DNA from: DAMCZI01 sp032095175
Lineage (GTDB): Bacteria; Bacillota; Clostridia; Clostridiales; Caloramatoraceae
Length of the DNA stretch: 41,508 bases
NCBI GenBank assembly: GCA_032095175.1
Contig: DAMCZI010000040.1
Coordinates: 1-41,508 of the forward strand
Direction of reading: 5' to 3'
Positions 25,264 to 32,889 of the stretch are shown piece after piece. The notes below the pieces were generated by a model that had not been told where the DNA came from, did not search any database, and worked only from the letters and a program-made list of their open reading frames with translations. Position numbers and translations under genes: made by a program. The number at the start of each line of letters is the position of its first letter. Within the stretch, counting starts at the first letter, position 1.

Positions 25264-26574
25264 ATGAAAGGTATTAAGGCTTTAATATATCAATTTAAGG
25301 ATTATAAAAAGCTTTTAGATAATAGTAAATTTATGAGATTGATATTAGCAGGTTTTGTCTCATCAATGGGAAACAAGATAAGCTATTTTGCACTGCTGAT
25401 AAAGGTTTATAAGCTATCAGGAGGGAAGATACAGAATTTAGGCTTCCTTGCAATAACCGAGATGCTTCCATATATGATATTTGGAACTCTTGCTGGTATG
25501 GTAGTTGATAAAATATCAAGAAAAAAGATAATGATAATTTCAGATGTGCTAAGGGCATTTGTAGTTGTGTCAATAATATTTGTAAAGGATATGAATTTTA
25601 TTTATGTAACTGCATTTTTGTCTTCCTTTATGGGAGTTTTTAGAGAACCTGCACAAAGGGCGTTGGAACCAAACCTTGTTGATAAGGAAGACATACCACT
25701 TATGAATTCCTTTGGTGCAGCAGCAAGTGACCTTATACAGATAATAGGCTCTGCTGTTGGAGCAGCTGTTGTAGGATTTTTGGGAGTTAATACCTCGTTT
25801 ATAATAAACGGTATAACATTTCTTATATCAGCGATTATAATTTCTACAATAAGCATAAGGGAATTACACATAGATAAGGCAGCCGAATCAGCTGGAAGTG
25901 AAGCTGTTGGAAAGGGCAGCCGATTTAAAAGAGAATTTAAAGAAGGAATATCAATTATATTAAAGGACAAAAGCCTTAAGCTTATGACGATGATAAGTCT
26001 TTATATGACCTTCGCAATAAGTATGCAGGGTACACTTATATTTGTATTTTTAATTGAAAACTTTGGTATGACTGAGGCGCAGGCCAGCAAATTCTGGGGT
26101 ATTCTACTTTCAAGCATTGGTGTAGGAGCACTTTTGGGAAGCATGATATTAGGTATAGTCGTTAAGAGAACTAAAAACAGATTTAGACTTCTTCTGAATA
26201 TACTGGTTTTTGATTCTATGTCTCTAACACTATTTATACTCAACAGGTTTTTGCCACTGTCAGTTGTAATATTTGCATTCTTAGGATGCATAGGAACTGC
26301 AGACAACATAATATTAAACACATTTATACAGGATACTGTAAAGGATGAAAATAGAGGGAAAGTATTCGGAATGCTGGGTACATTAAGCAGTCCTATTTCC
26401 ATACTTTCAATATTTGTAGGAACCTATGCCGCAGGGCTTATAACTGCAAAAAATGTACTATTAATTGCAGCGGGACTTGAGCTTATGATAGCTTTAGGTG
26501 TAAGGTTTACAAAGGGGTATAAGGAATATAAGGGAATGATTGTTGAAGAACAGTCAGAAGTGGAAATTGCATAG
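25264..26574 (+). CDS. MFS efflux transporter, macrolide-efflux-like
   Basis: A 436-residue protein with 12 predicted membrane helices. The N-terminal half has the MFS motif-A region (GMVVDKISRKKIMI, residues about 78-92) and FMGVFREPAQRALEPNLV, typical of the MFS_3/Mef-like drug efflux group. It lies 47 bases downstream of an ABC-F gene with no terminator between, reminiscent of the mef-msr(D) macrolide efflux/protection operon, although the gene order is reversed. The start ATG follows TTGGGGTGAT. Export of the same drug that induces the leader is a reasonable inference. Confidence 0.85.
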   Translation: MKGIKALIYQFKDYKKLLDNSKFMRLILAGFVSSMGNKISYFALLIKVYKLSGGKIQNLGFLAITEMLPYMIFGTLAGMVVDKISRKKIMIISDVLRAFVVVSIIFVKDMNFIYVTAFLSSFMGVFREPAQRALEPNLVDKEDIPLMNSFGAAASDLIQIIGSAVGAAVVGFLGVNTSFIINGITFLISAIIISTISIRELHIDKAAESAGSEAVGKGSRFKREFKEGISIILKDKSLKLMTMISLYMTFAISMQGTLIFVFLIENFGMTEAQASKFWGILLSSIGVGALLGSMILGIVVKRTKNRFRLLLNILVFDSMSLTLFILNRFLPLSVVIFAFLGCIGTADNIILNTFIQDTVKDENRGKVFGMLGTLSSPISILSIFVGTYAAGLITAKNVLLIAAGLELMIALGVRFTKGYKEYKGMIVEEQSEVEIA

Positions 26575-26714
26575 TAATAGTTCCAAGAATAAAAATATGT
26601 ATTGTTTATAATAAATTAAGTGATATTTAATGTAATGAATTCAGACTTTTATTATTGACACCCACGGTTCAGACTCAAATCAGATATGAGTTTACACTAA
26701 AGGGGAGGGATTTT

Positions 26715-27266
26715 ATGAAAACCTATATATTAATCTATGATGATTTTGCTCTTTTTGAAGGAGTTCTCACAGGCTTGTTTAATAGGTCAAAGGGCGAGAT
26801 AGTAACTGTTGGAATTACTAAAAATGAAGTTGCCAGTGAAGAGGGCTTTAAGCTTGTGCCTCATATTGAGCTTAAGGATGTAGATATTAATGATGTGGAT
26901 ATATTTATAATTCCTGGAGGAAACCCTGAAGGACTATTTCCACATAAAGATCTTTACGAGTTTATCATAAAGCTGAATGATATGGGTAAGATGATAGCTG
27001 CAATATGTGCGGGACCAACTCACCTTGCAAGGGCAGGAATATTAAAGGGTAAGAAATATACCACAAGCATGCCTGTTGAGGAATGGCCGGAATTTGAAAA
27101 GGATATGTTCGTTGATGAAAACTGTGTTAGAGTAGGAAATATAATAACAGCCAAGGGAAATGGATATGTCGATTTTGCCCTTGAGATAGGTAAGGCAATG
27201 AATATATTTGATGGTGAAGAAGATTATAGAGGAACGGTAGAATTCTTTAGAAATTTTAGAGGTTAA
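26715..27266 (+). CDS. DJ-1/PfpI family protein
   Basis: A 183-residue cytosolic protein of the DJ-1/PfpI superfamily. The nucleophile-elbow cysteine is at about residue 98 in AAICAGPTHLARAG, and the early acidic partner is probably Glu15 (FALFEGVL). Members include chaperones, deglycase-like proteins and amidases; the exact role cannot be read. I start at ATG 26715, which has GGGGAGGGA 5 bases upstream, not at the ATG 20 codons earlier. It ends at a long hairpin terminator. Confidence 0.85.
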   Translation: MKTYILIYDDFALFEGVLTGLFNRSKGEIVTVGITKNEVASEEGFKLVPHIELKDVDINDVDIFIIPGGNPEGLFPHKDLYEFIIKLNDMGKMIAAICAGPTHLARAGILKGKKYTTSMPVEEWPEFEKDMFVDENCVRVGNIITAKGNGYVDFALEIGKAMNIFDGEEDYRGTVEFFRNFRG

Positions 27267-27268
27267 TG

Positions 27269-27315
27269 AACAAAGGGCAGTTATTCAGATTTGATCTGGA
27301 TAACTGCCCTTTGTT
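27269..27315. terminator. Long bidirectional hairpin
   Basis: A 20-bp stem with one G-U pair (arms 27269-27288 and 27296-27315, beginning AACAAAGGGCAGTTAT) has a 7-base loop. It lies 3 bases after the DJ-1 stop and 28 bases beyond the end of the converging propeller gene. The T-tract is short (CTTTGTT). Confidence 0.7.
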
Positions 27316-27343
27316 GCAGCCACATTTTTGTTAATATAAACTG

Positions 27344-28468
27344 CTAATAGAACATATCTGTTATATCCCTTGTTGTTTTATCTTCAATATTATAGAGTTT
27401 AACCATAACCTTATTATTCTCAAATGTAAAATACATAAGGCTTTTGCCAGAACGAGAAAACCTTAATTGACCTATAATTGGGGCATTCTTTACAATTTCA
27501 GTTTTTTTAGATTGATCTGATAAAATGATTGAACCATTATGGTCTGGGTTAAATTTCATATAGGCTATGATGTCTTTATTGTTGTAATCACAGAATTGAA
27601 CATCTGGCAATTGGTTTAATAGGCTTGTTCTTGATGGAATGTAATCAATTATTTTACCATCAATGTATATTCCATAACCATCTCCAGCTTTTATAAGGGC
27701 TACAATTTCTTTAGATGATGGACTGATTCTGGGGTAAATTACATCTTTAATAATTAGTTTGTTATTAATTCCAAGTTCATTTTGAGGTGGTGTAAATCCA
27801 TAAAGATTTAGGCCGTTTCTATCAAGCTTTGTATAGTATATTGAAGGACTATAGGTGGTGGAGAATACACTTTGGGGAGATAGATTATATTTTTGAGTCA
27901 TATTATTTGTATTTGGTGTGTTGAAGAAGAACATTCCTTGCTGTGGTGCTTTATATTCATATAGAAATCTATCATTAGCTTTTGTGTAATATAACCATCG
28001 GTGGCAGTCAAAATTTATAGCATCTTTAAAGTCTGGTATTGAAGCATAAGAGTAAGCAAAATTTGCATTATACATACTCCTTTGTGAATCATATACTAAT
28101 TCTAGTTTATTAATTCCAAGAGGAGAAGCGGTAAAGAAATCATCATAATCCTGTGCAATAGATAGTATATCCTTAAGGTTTTTATGCTTTTCAAAGTCTG
28201 CTAACTGTTGTACCTCTCCATTATCAAGATTTACAAGGTATAGCATTGATTTATTTGTAAGAGGATTTTCTTCAGCAAGGAAGAGAACACATTCCTTATA
28301 GATATCTATTAGCTGCATATTTAATATATTTCCATATTTCGATGATTCAATGTGGATGTTAGGGTAATTGTAATTTACCTGTGCAATGCCAGTATTCTGA
28401 TATATGTATGTGGATAATGTTATTAAGACAACTGCAATTGTGGAAAACAGCATCCCGAATTTCTTCAT
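27344..28468 (-). CDS. Membrane-anchored WD40/TolB-like beta-propeller protein
   Basis: The 374-residue product begins with MKKFGMLFSTIAVVLITLSTYIY, a signal anchor or signal peptide, then repeats of about 40-45 residues that suggest a propeller, for example SMLYLVNLDNGEVQQLADF, YPRISPSSKEIVALIKAGDGYGIYI and QLRFSRSGKSLMYFTFENNKVMVKLYNIEDK. These fit PD40/TolB-like blades, which usually bind proteins or ligands outside the membrane. No catalytic motif is seen. The ATG has a GGGAGGT site 8 bases upstream. Transcribed alone, divergent from the next membrane protein gene. Confidence 0.65.
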   Translation of the reverse strand: MKKFGMLFSTIAVVLITLSTYIYQNTGIAQVNYNYPNIHIESSKYGNILNMQLIDIYKECVLFLAEENPLTNKSMLYLVNLDNGEVQQLADFEKHKNLKDILSIAQDYDDFFTASPLGINKLELVYDSQRSMYNANFAYSYASIPDFKDAINFDCHRWLYYTKANDRFLYEYKAPQQGMFFFNTPNTNNMTQKYNLSPQSVFSTTYSPSIYYTKLDRNGLNLYGFTPPQNELGINNKLIIKDVIYPRISPSSKEIVALIKAGDGYGIYIDGKIIDYIPSRTSLLNQLPDVQFCDYNNKDIIAYMKFNPDHNGSIILSDQSKKTEIVKNAPIIGQLRFSRSGKSLMYFTFENNKVMVKLYNIEDKTTRDITDMFY

Positions 28469-28566
28469 AGGAAATACCTCCCATAAATGTTATAATTCTA
28501 TTATAGTACAAATCAAGGTTATAGAACAGTTTTCATTAACCTGTTATGTATATTAGGGGTGATAAT

Positions 28567-29394
28567 GTGAATTTAACTGAGAAACTAAGTAAGGCAAGGG
28601 AAGCAATGGGAAAGGCATGGTGGATTGTTTTTGTACCGATAGTATTAGATGTTATAGCTTTTACTACTTATATTCAAATTTTTAAAATGCAATATTATCC
28701 TCCAGCTAAATTTTTTATACTTAAGTTGGGTGTAATATCTGCACCCCCTAGTGCAAGCTATCTACTTGAAAATTTTCCAAGCATCATTATAGGATTTAAT
28801 TCTCAATATGGTGTAACAGGATTTATCCGGGAAATAAATCTGCTTAACATGCTTATAGTTTTATCTAGTATAATGATCATGTCGTTTTTTAAAAGTGGAT
28901 ACATGGGATGTATTGAGAGAGCAGGAATAGAAAAAGTAAAGCCATTAGATTTTTTTGTGTTTGGTAATAAGAATTGGTTTAAGTTTTTTGTATTAGATAT
29001 TATAAATATTATTCCAGCACTTCTTATGTTTAAAAGTCTTGGGTACGTATATCTAATGATGCTTTTCGTTATCTTTTTCTATGTAAAGTATTCAATTGTT
29101 GTAGATGATAAGAGCCTTGGACAAAATTTCTCAAGGGGAATATCCCTTTTATTTGACAACTTTGGATTAACCATAAAGATGGCATTATACTATGGATTTT
29201 TATTTTCTCTTGTAAGCCCTGTAATATTTTATTTTTCAGCATCGGGAAATATCGGGGTTATAATATCAATTGTGATTATAAGTTTTTTAGGAGTCATTTT
29301 TAACAAAGCTACTTTAGAAGTATATAGGGGAATTGTTAATGGAGAAGCTATAATAAAAAATGCTGATGATAACACAGATAATGTAGGAGAATAG
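28567..29394 (+). CDS. Polytopic membrane protein of unknown function
   Basis: About 275 residues with six or so membrane segments (WWIVFVPIVLDVIAF, LLNMLIVLSSIMIMSFF, FFVLDIINIIPALLMF, YVYLMMLFVIFFYV, a glycine-containing segment near 215-235, and IISIVIISFLGVIF). No recognisable transporter or enzyme motif. I prefer the GTG at 28567, which follows AGGGGTGAT by 3 bases, over the ATG at 28546 that lies upstream of that site. The gene is preceded by the divergent propeller gene and followed by a large palindrome. Confidence 0.65.
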   Translation: MNLTEKLSKAREAMGKAWWIVFVPIVLDVIAFTTYIQIFKMQYYPPAKFFILKLGVISAPPSASYLLENFPSIIIGFNSQYGVTGFIREINLLNMLIVLSSIMIMSFFKSGYMGCIERAGIEKVKPLDFFVFGNKNWFKFFVLDIINIIPALLMFKSLGYVYLMMLFVIFFYVKYSIVVDDKSLGQNFSRGISLLFDNFGLTIKMALYYGFLFSLVSPVIFYFSASGNIGVIISIVIISFLGVIFNKATLEVYRGIVNGEAIIKNADDNTDNVGE

Positions 29395-29427
29395 AATAAT
29401 AAAATATGTTTATAACTGGTATCTACT

Positions 29428-29482
29428 GCAATAAGCACTATCAATATTATTAAATTATAATAATATTGATAGTGCTTATTGC
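29428..29482. repeat. 25-bp perfect palindrome
   Basis: Arms 29428-29452 (starting GCAATAAGCACTATCAAT) and 29458-29482 are perfectly complementary over 25 bp around a 5-base loop. It lies between two convergent membrane protein genes. There is no T-tract at either side, so it is either an unusual bidirectional terminator or a mobile palindromic repeat. Confidence 0.8.
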
Positions 29483-29591
29483 TAGTTTAAAAAGGTACTT
29501 ATAAAATTTTTCATGAAAAGATTATTTAAAAATGATAGATTTACTTTTGTATTCTGGGTATTGCTATCACCTCAAAACATGAGGGATATTG

Positions 29592-29873
29592 TTATTTCTT
29601 TATTCTTGGAAGCATATAATCCAAAAATATTCCTGAAATAAAACCACTAAGAAATCCAGTAAAGGACATTATGCCGAGCAGCATAAAACCTATACCTTGA
29701 AATCCTTGAGTAGATGTTCTTGCAAGATATATGCTGTATGCTCCGAGGGCAATGGCGGCGATGGAAGGTATATACTTTACAAATTTTTTGCTTTTAAATA
29801 TTTTATGTAGTATAAATGTAATGAGTATAAATGAGATAATGATTAGAACTAATATAAGAATAAAATTTTTCAT
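29592..29873 (-). CDS. Small membrane protein
   Basis: A 93-residue protein with three hydrophobic segments (FILILVLIIISFILITFILHKIF, YIPSIAAIALGAYSIYLA, and a Gly-rich IGFMLLGIMSFTGFLSGFISGIFL). The family is not recognised. ATG 29873 is chosen because AAAGGAT lies 8 bases upstream; the GTG at 29882 overlaps that site. Single gene on the minus strand. Confidence 0.6.
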   Translation of the reverse strand: MKNFILILVLIIISFILITFILHKIFKSKKFVKYIPSIAAIALGAYSIYLARTSTQGFQGIGFMLLGIMSFTGFLSGFISGIFLDYMLPRIKK

Positions 29874-30051
29874 TGGCTGCACATCCTTTCATAATGAGGA
29901 TTATAAATATTTTAACATAATTAAATTCCAAATCAAGGACTTATTAATTTTGGTAATAAAAACCCATAAGGCTATATGGTATTAGGAGTGTACAAAGGTT
30001 ATAATTGTTTTAATGGAATAATATTTTTAACCTTTAAGAGAGGATGTTATT

Positions 30052-31197
30052 ATGTCAAAGGTTGCAATTATAAGGTGTGAAAGCTATGAATACGACAAGG
30101 TGAAAAAAGCTATTACAAGAGGAATAGATCTAGTTGGAGGAGCTTTAGAATTCATAAAGCCAGGTGAGAAAATACTTCTAAAGCCTAACTTGTTAACTGC
30201 GGAGGTCCCAGAAAGATGTGCGACAACACATCCTTCAGTTTTTAAGGCTGTTGCTGAAATATTTAAGGAGGCAGGTGCTGAATTATCCTATGGAGATTCT
30301 CCTGCTACCTTTAAAATGAAGGAAGCCGCTAGGAAATCTGGAATTGAAGCAGCGGCTTTAGAAGTTGGAGTAAAGCCAGGGGATTTTGAAAGTGGTCAGG
30401 AAGTGCATTTTAAAGAGGGAAGGCAAAACAAGAAGTTCGTACTTGCCAAGGCAGTGCTTGAAAATGATGGACTCATCAGCATATCAAAGCTTAAAACCCA
30501 TGGACTAACCAAGATGACAGGAGCTATTAAGAATCAGTTTGGATGTATTCCAGGAGGGCTTAAGGGAGAGTTCCATGTTAAACTCCCAGATGTTGAGGAT
30601 TTTTCAAGGATGCTTGTTGACTTAAACCTATGCATAAAACCAAGGCTTTATATTACCGATGGAATTTACGCAATGGAGGGAAATGGGCCAAGGGGAGGAA
30701 CTCCTAAAAGGATGAATATACTTTTAATATCAAAGGATCCTGTTGCCCTTGATGCTACGGTATGCAGAATAGTTAAGCTAAATCCTGAATATGTTCCAAC
30801 AATAAAGCATGGGAAGGCTTTAGGACTTGGGACATATGTTGAAGAGGAGATAGAGCTTGTAGGAGATGACATTGAAGGCTTCTATGATGAAAAATATAAT
30901 GTTTCAAGAACGCCTTTAAAGGCATTTAATCCCGTTAAGTTTTTAAGATATGTAAGGAATATATTGGTGCCAAGGCCTGTTATTGATAAGGACAAATGTA
31001 TAAAGTGCGGAATATGTATAAATATGTGTCCAGTGAGACCAAAGGCTGTGGATTGGATAAATGGGGATAAAGCAAAGCCGCCAAAGCACACCTATAGAAG
31101 ATGCATAAGATGCTATTGCTGTCAGGAGCTTTGTCCTAAGGGAGCAATTGAAATAAAGGTGCCCTATGCTAGAAGATTTATTGTTAAGAATAAATAA
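30052..31197 (+). CDS. DUF362 domain protein with C-terminal 2[4Fe-4S] ferredoxin domain
   Basis: A 381-residue protein. Residues 1-290 form the DUF362 domain, with LLKPNLL near 47, CATTHPSVFKAVAEIFKEAG, and SKLKTHGLTKMTGAIKN. The C-terminal 60 residues hold two CxxCxxC clusters, CIKCGICINMCP and CIRCYCCQELCP, expected to bind two 4Fe-4S clusters. Such fusions are common in anaerobes; their reaction is not well established, but an electron-transfer role is likely. The first cluster's fourth cysteine is followed by VRP, slightly atypical. The ATG follows AGAGGATG. It converges on the nucleoside transporter gene across a palindrome-rich gap. Confidence 0.88.
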   Translation: MSKVAIIRCESYEYDKVKKAITRGIDLVGGALEFIKPGEKILLKPNLLTAEVPERCATTHPSVFKAVAEIFKEAGAELSYGDSPATFKMKEAARKSGIEAAALEVGVKPGDFESGQEVHFKEGRQNKKFVLAKAVLENDGLISISKLKTHGLTKMTGAIKNQFGCIPGGLKGEFHVKLPDVEDFSRMLVDLNLCIKPRLYITDGIYAMEGNGPRGGTPKRMNILLISKDPVALDATVCRIVKLNPEYVPTIKHGKALGLGTYVEEEIELVGDDIEGFYDEKYNVSRTPLKAFNPVKFLRYVRNILVPRPVIDKDKCIKCGICINMCPVRPKAVDWINGDKAKPPKHTYRRCIRCYCCQELCPKGAIEIKVPYARRFIVKNK

Positions 31198-31210
31198 AAA
31201 ATGAATGAAG

Positions 31211-31301
31211 GTAACAGGCACTTGAGTTATGAGTTATTTATGAAATAAAAGGCATAGAAGTAAGTTTTTCATAAATAACTCATAACTCAAGTACCTGTTA
31301 C
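31211..31301. repeat. Long palindromic repeat, copy A
   Basis: Arms of 35 bp (31211-31245 and 31267-31301) pair with a single mismatch around a 21-base loop. The outer part reads GTAACAGGCACTTGAGTTAT and contains a GAGTTAT doublet. The same sequence recurs at 35329-35409 and 38704-38803. It lies between convergent DUF362 and nupC genes. Confidence 0.88.
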
Positions 31302-31314
31302 TTGGGAATAGCAG

Positions 31315-31342
31315 AAAGTGCCAGGCATGCGCCTGGCACTTT
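31315..31342. repeat. Short AGTGCCAGGC palindrome
   Basis: AAAGTGCCAGGC and its exact complement form a 12-bp stem with an ATGC loop. It sits 13 bases from copy A, and the CAGGC core resembles the ends of the long repeat family. It may also act as the nupC terminator, though no clear T-tract follows on the minus strand. Confidence 0.75.
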
Positions 31343-31355
31343 TGATATTCATACT

Positions 31356-32576
31356 TTATAGTAGAAGACCTGCTATTGTTCCTGTCATGCATGTTGCAAG
31401 AGCACCGCCTATAAGAGCTCTTATTCCAAGCTGAGCTATTTCCTGTCTTCTTTCAGGAGCGAGTCCACCGATGCCTCCTATTTGCATTGCAATTGAACTA
31501 AAGTTTGCAAAACCGCAAAGTGCATAGGTCATTATTGTTATAGCCTTTGGTGATAATCCTCCGCTCTTAATGAAGTCAGCAAGCTGTGTATATGCAACAA
31601 ATTCGTTTAGAACTATCTTTTGTCCTAATAGGTTTCCTGCTGCAACCGCATCACTTCCAGGAACACCCATTACATATACAAGTGGGGCAAAAAGTCTTCC
31701 AAGTATCCAGCTAAGGCTAAGACCTGGGAACCCTACAAGCCCGCCAATCCAACCTATTGCTGCATTTAGGAAAGCTATAATAGCTATAAATGCAATAAGC
31801 ATTGCACCTACATTTAGTGCAAGATGAAGTCCTTCTCCGGCACCATGAGCTGCTGCGTCAATGACGTTAGAGTTTATTTTTTCGGATTTCAACTCTGTCT
31901 TTCCCTTTGTAACAGGAGTTTCAGTTTCAGGGAATATCATTTTTGATAAAATAAGTCCTGCTGGAGCAGCCATTATACTTGCAGCTAAAAGATGCCCTGC
32001 ATTTACTCCCATGGCAACATATCCTGCCATAACACTTCCTGCAACTGTTGCCATACCTCCAGTCATTATTGTTAAAAGCTCTGATTTAGTCATTGTGCTC
32101 ACAAATGGTTTAACTACAAGTGGAGCTTCAGTCTGTCCAAGGAATATGTTTGCAACTGCTGAAAGAGTTTCAGCACCACTTGTTCCAAGAAGCTTAACGA
32201 TTCCTTTAGCTAGTATGGATATAATAAACTGCATTATTCCAAGGTAATAAAGAACGCTCATAAAAGCTGAGAAGAAAATTATAGTTGGCAGTATCTGAAA
32301 AGCAAATATAAATCCAAATTTATTTGAATCAACTAAATCGCCAAATAAGAATCTGCTTCCTTCCTTTGTAAATTCAAGAAGTCCTGTTATAACACTGCTA
32401 ACTCCCTCAAATGCTGCTCTTCCAAGAGGAAATTTGAGTATTAGAAGTGCAAATAATATCTGAAGTCCTATTCCTATTGCTACAAGTCTCCAGTTTATCT
32501 TTTTCTTGTTGTTTGAGATTAAATAGGCTATGGATAGTATAACGATTAATCCTATGATTCCTATGAATCTGCTCAT
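31356..32576 (-). CDS. nupC: Concentrative nucleoside transporter (CNT/NupC family)
   Basis: A 406-residue polytopic protein of the CNT family. It starts SRFIGIIGLIVILSIAYLISNNKKKINWR, and contains the conserved FLGQTEAPLVVKPFV loop, the MTKSELLTIMTGGMATVAGSVMAGY motif and GFANFSSIAMQIGG near the end. CNT proteins import nucleosides coupled to Na+ or H+. The ATG has GTAGGAGGG about 6 bases upstream. A candidate promoter lies about 80 bases upstream. I found no purine riboswitch in the leader. Confidence 0.92.
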   Translation of the reverse strand: MSRFIGIIGLIVILSIAYLISNNKKKINWRLVAIGIGLQILFALLILKFPLGRAAFEGVSSVITGLLEFTKEGSRFLFGDLVDSNKFGFIFAFQILPTIIFFSAFMSVLYYLGIMQFIISILAKGIVKLLGTSGAETLSAVANIFLGQTEAPLVVKPFVSTMTKSELLTIMTGGMATVAGSVMAGYVAMGVNAGHLLAASIMAAPAGLILSKMIFPETETPVTKGKTELKSEKINSNVIDAAAHGAGEGLHLALNVGAMLIAFIAIIAFLNAAIGWIGGLVGFPGLSLSWILGRLFAPLVYVMGVPGSDAVAAGNLLGQKIVLNEFVAYTQLADFIKSGGLSPKAITIMTYALCGFANFSSIAMQIGGIGGLAPERRQEIAQLGIRALIGGALATCMTGTIAGLLL

Positions 32577-32653
32577 GTTGAACCCTCCTACGTTTAATGC
32601 TGTGTTCTTTGCTTCTTATCTCCCGTGAATAATATGATGAGCGCAATATATTT

Positions 32654-32682
32654 AGATTACAAAACAATTCGACAAATTTCAA
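32654..32682 (-). promoter_or_regulatory. Candidate promoter of nupC
   Basis: On the minus strand TTGAAA (32682-32677) and TAATCT (32659-32654) are separated by 17 bases. The remaining 313-base gap between valS and nupC holds the palindrome at 32739-32803. Confidence 0.45.
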
Positions 32683-32738
32683 CATAAATATATTTCCAAC
32701 TTTAATTAGGAATTTACTTAGGATTATGTGCGAAGAGC

Positions 32739-32803
32739 AAAAGGCACATGGCAAGTTGATAGTACTGGGTTATCCAGTGCTATCCAACTTGCCTGGTACT
32801 TTT
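32739..32803. repeat. Palindrome downstream of valS, possible repeat relative
   Basis: An imperfect ~30-bp stem, with GGCAAGTTG in one arm and CAACTTGCC in the other, and an inner TACTGG/CCAGTG stem with a GTTA-type loop. The outer AAAAGTACCAGGC (minus strand) resembles the AGTGCCAGGC palindrome. It lies about 90 bases after the valS stop and has TTTT at both ends, so it may double as terminator. Confidence 0.65.
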
Positions 32804-32889
32804 ACTTTAACTATCAATAAAAGTGTTTCTGTGTAATTGAGTTACATATATATCAGTAAAAGTTTTGAAGGAGGTCTTAAATAAAATCC

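Noticed and set aside
32577..32889. Purine or preQ1 riboswitch upstream of nupC
   Set aside because: The conserved core sequences of these riboswitches could not be found in the leader.
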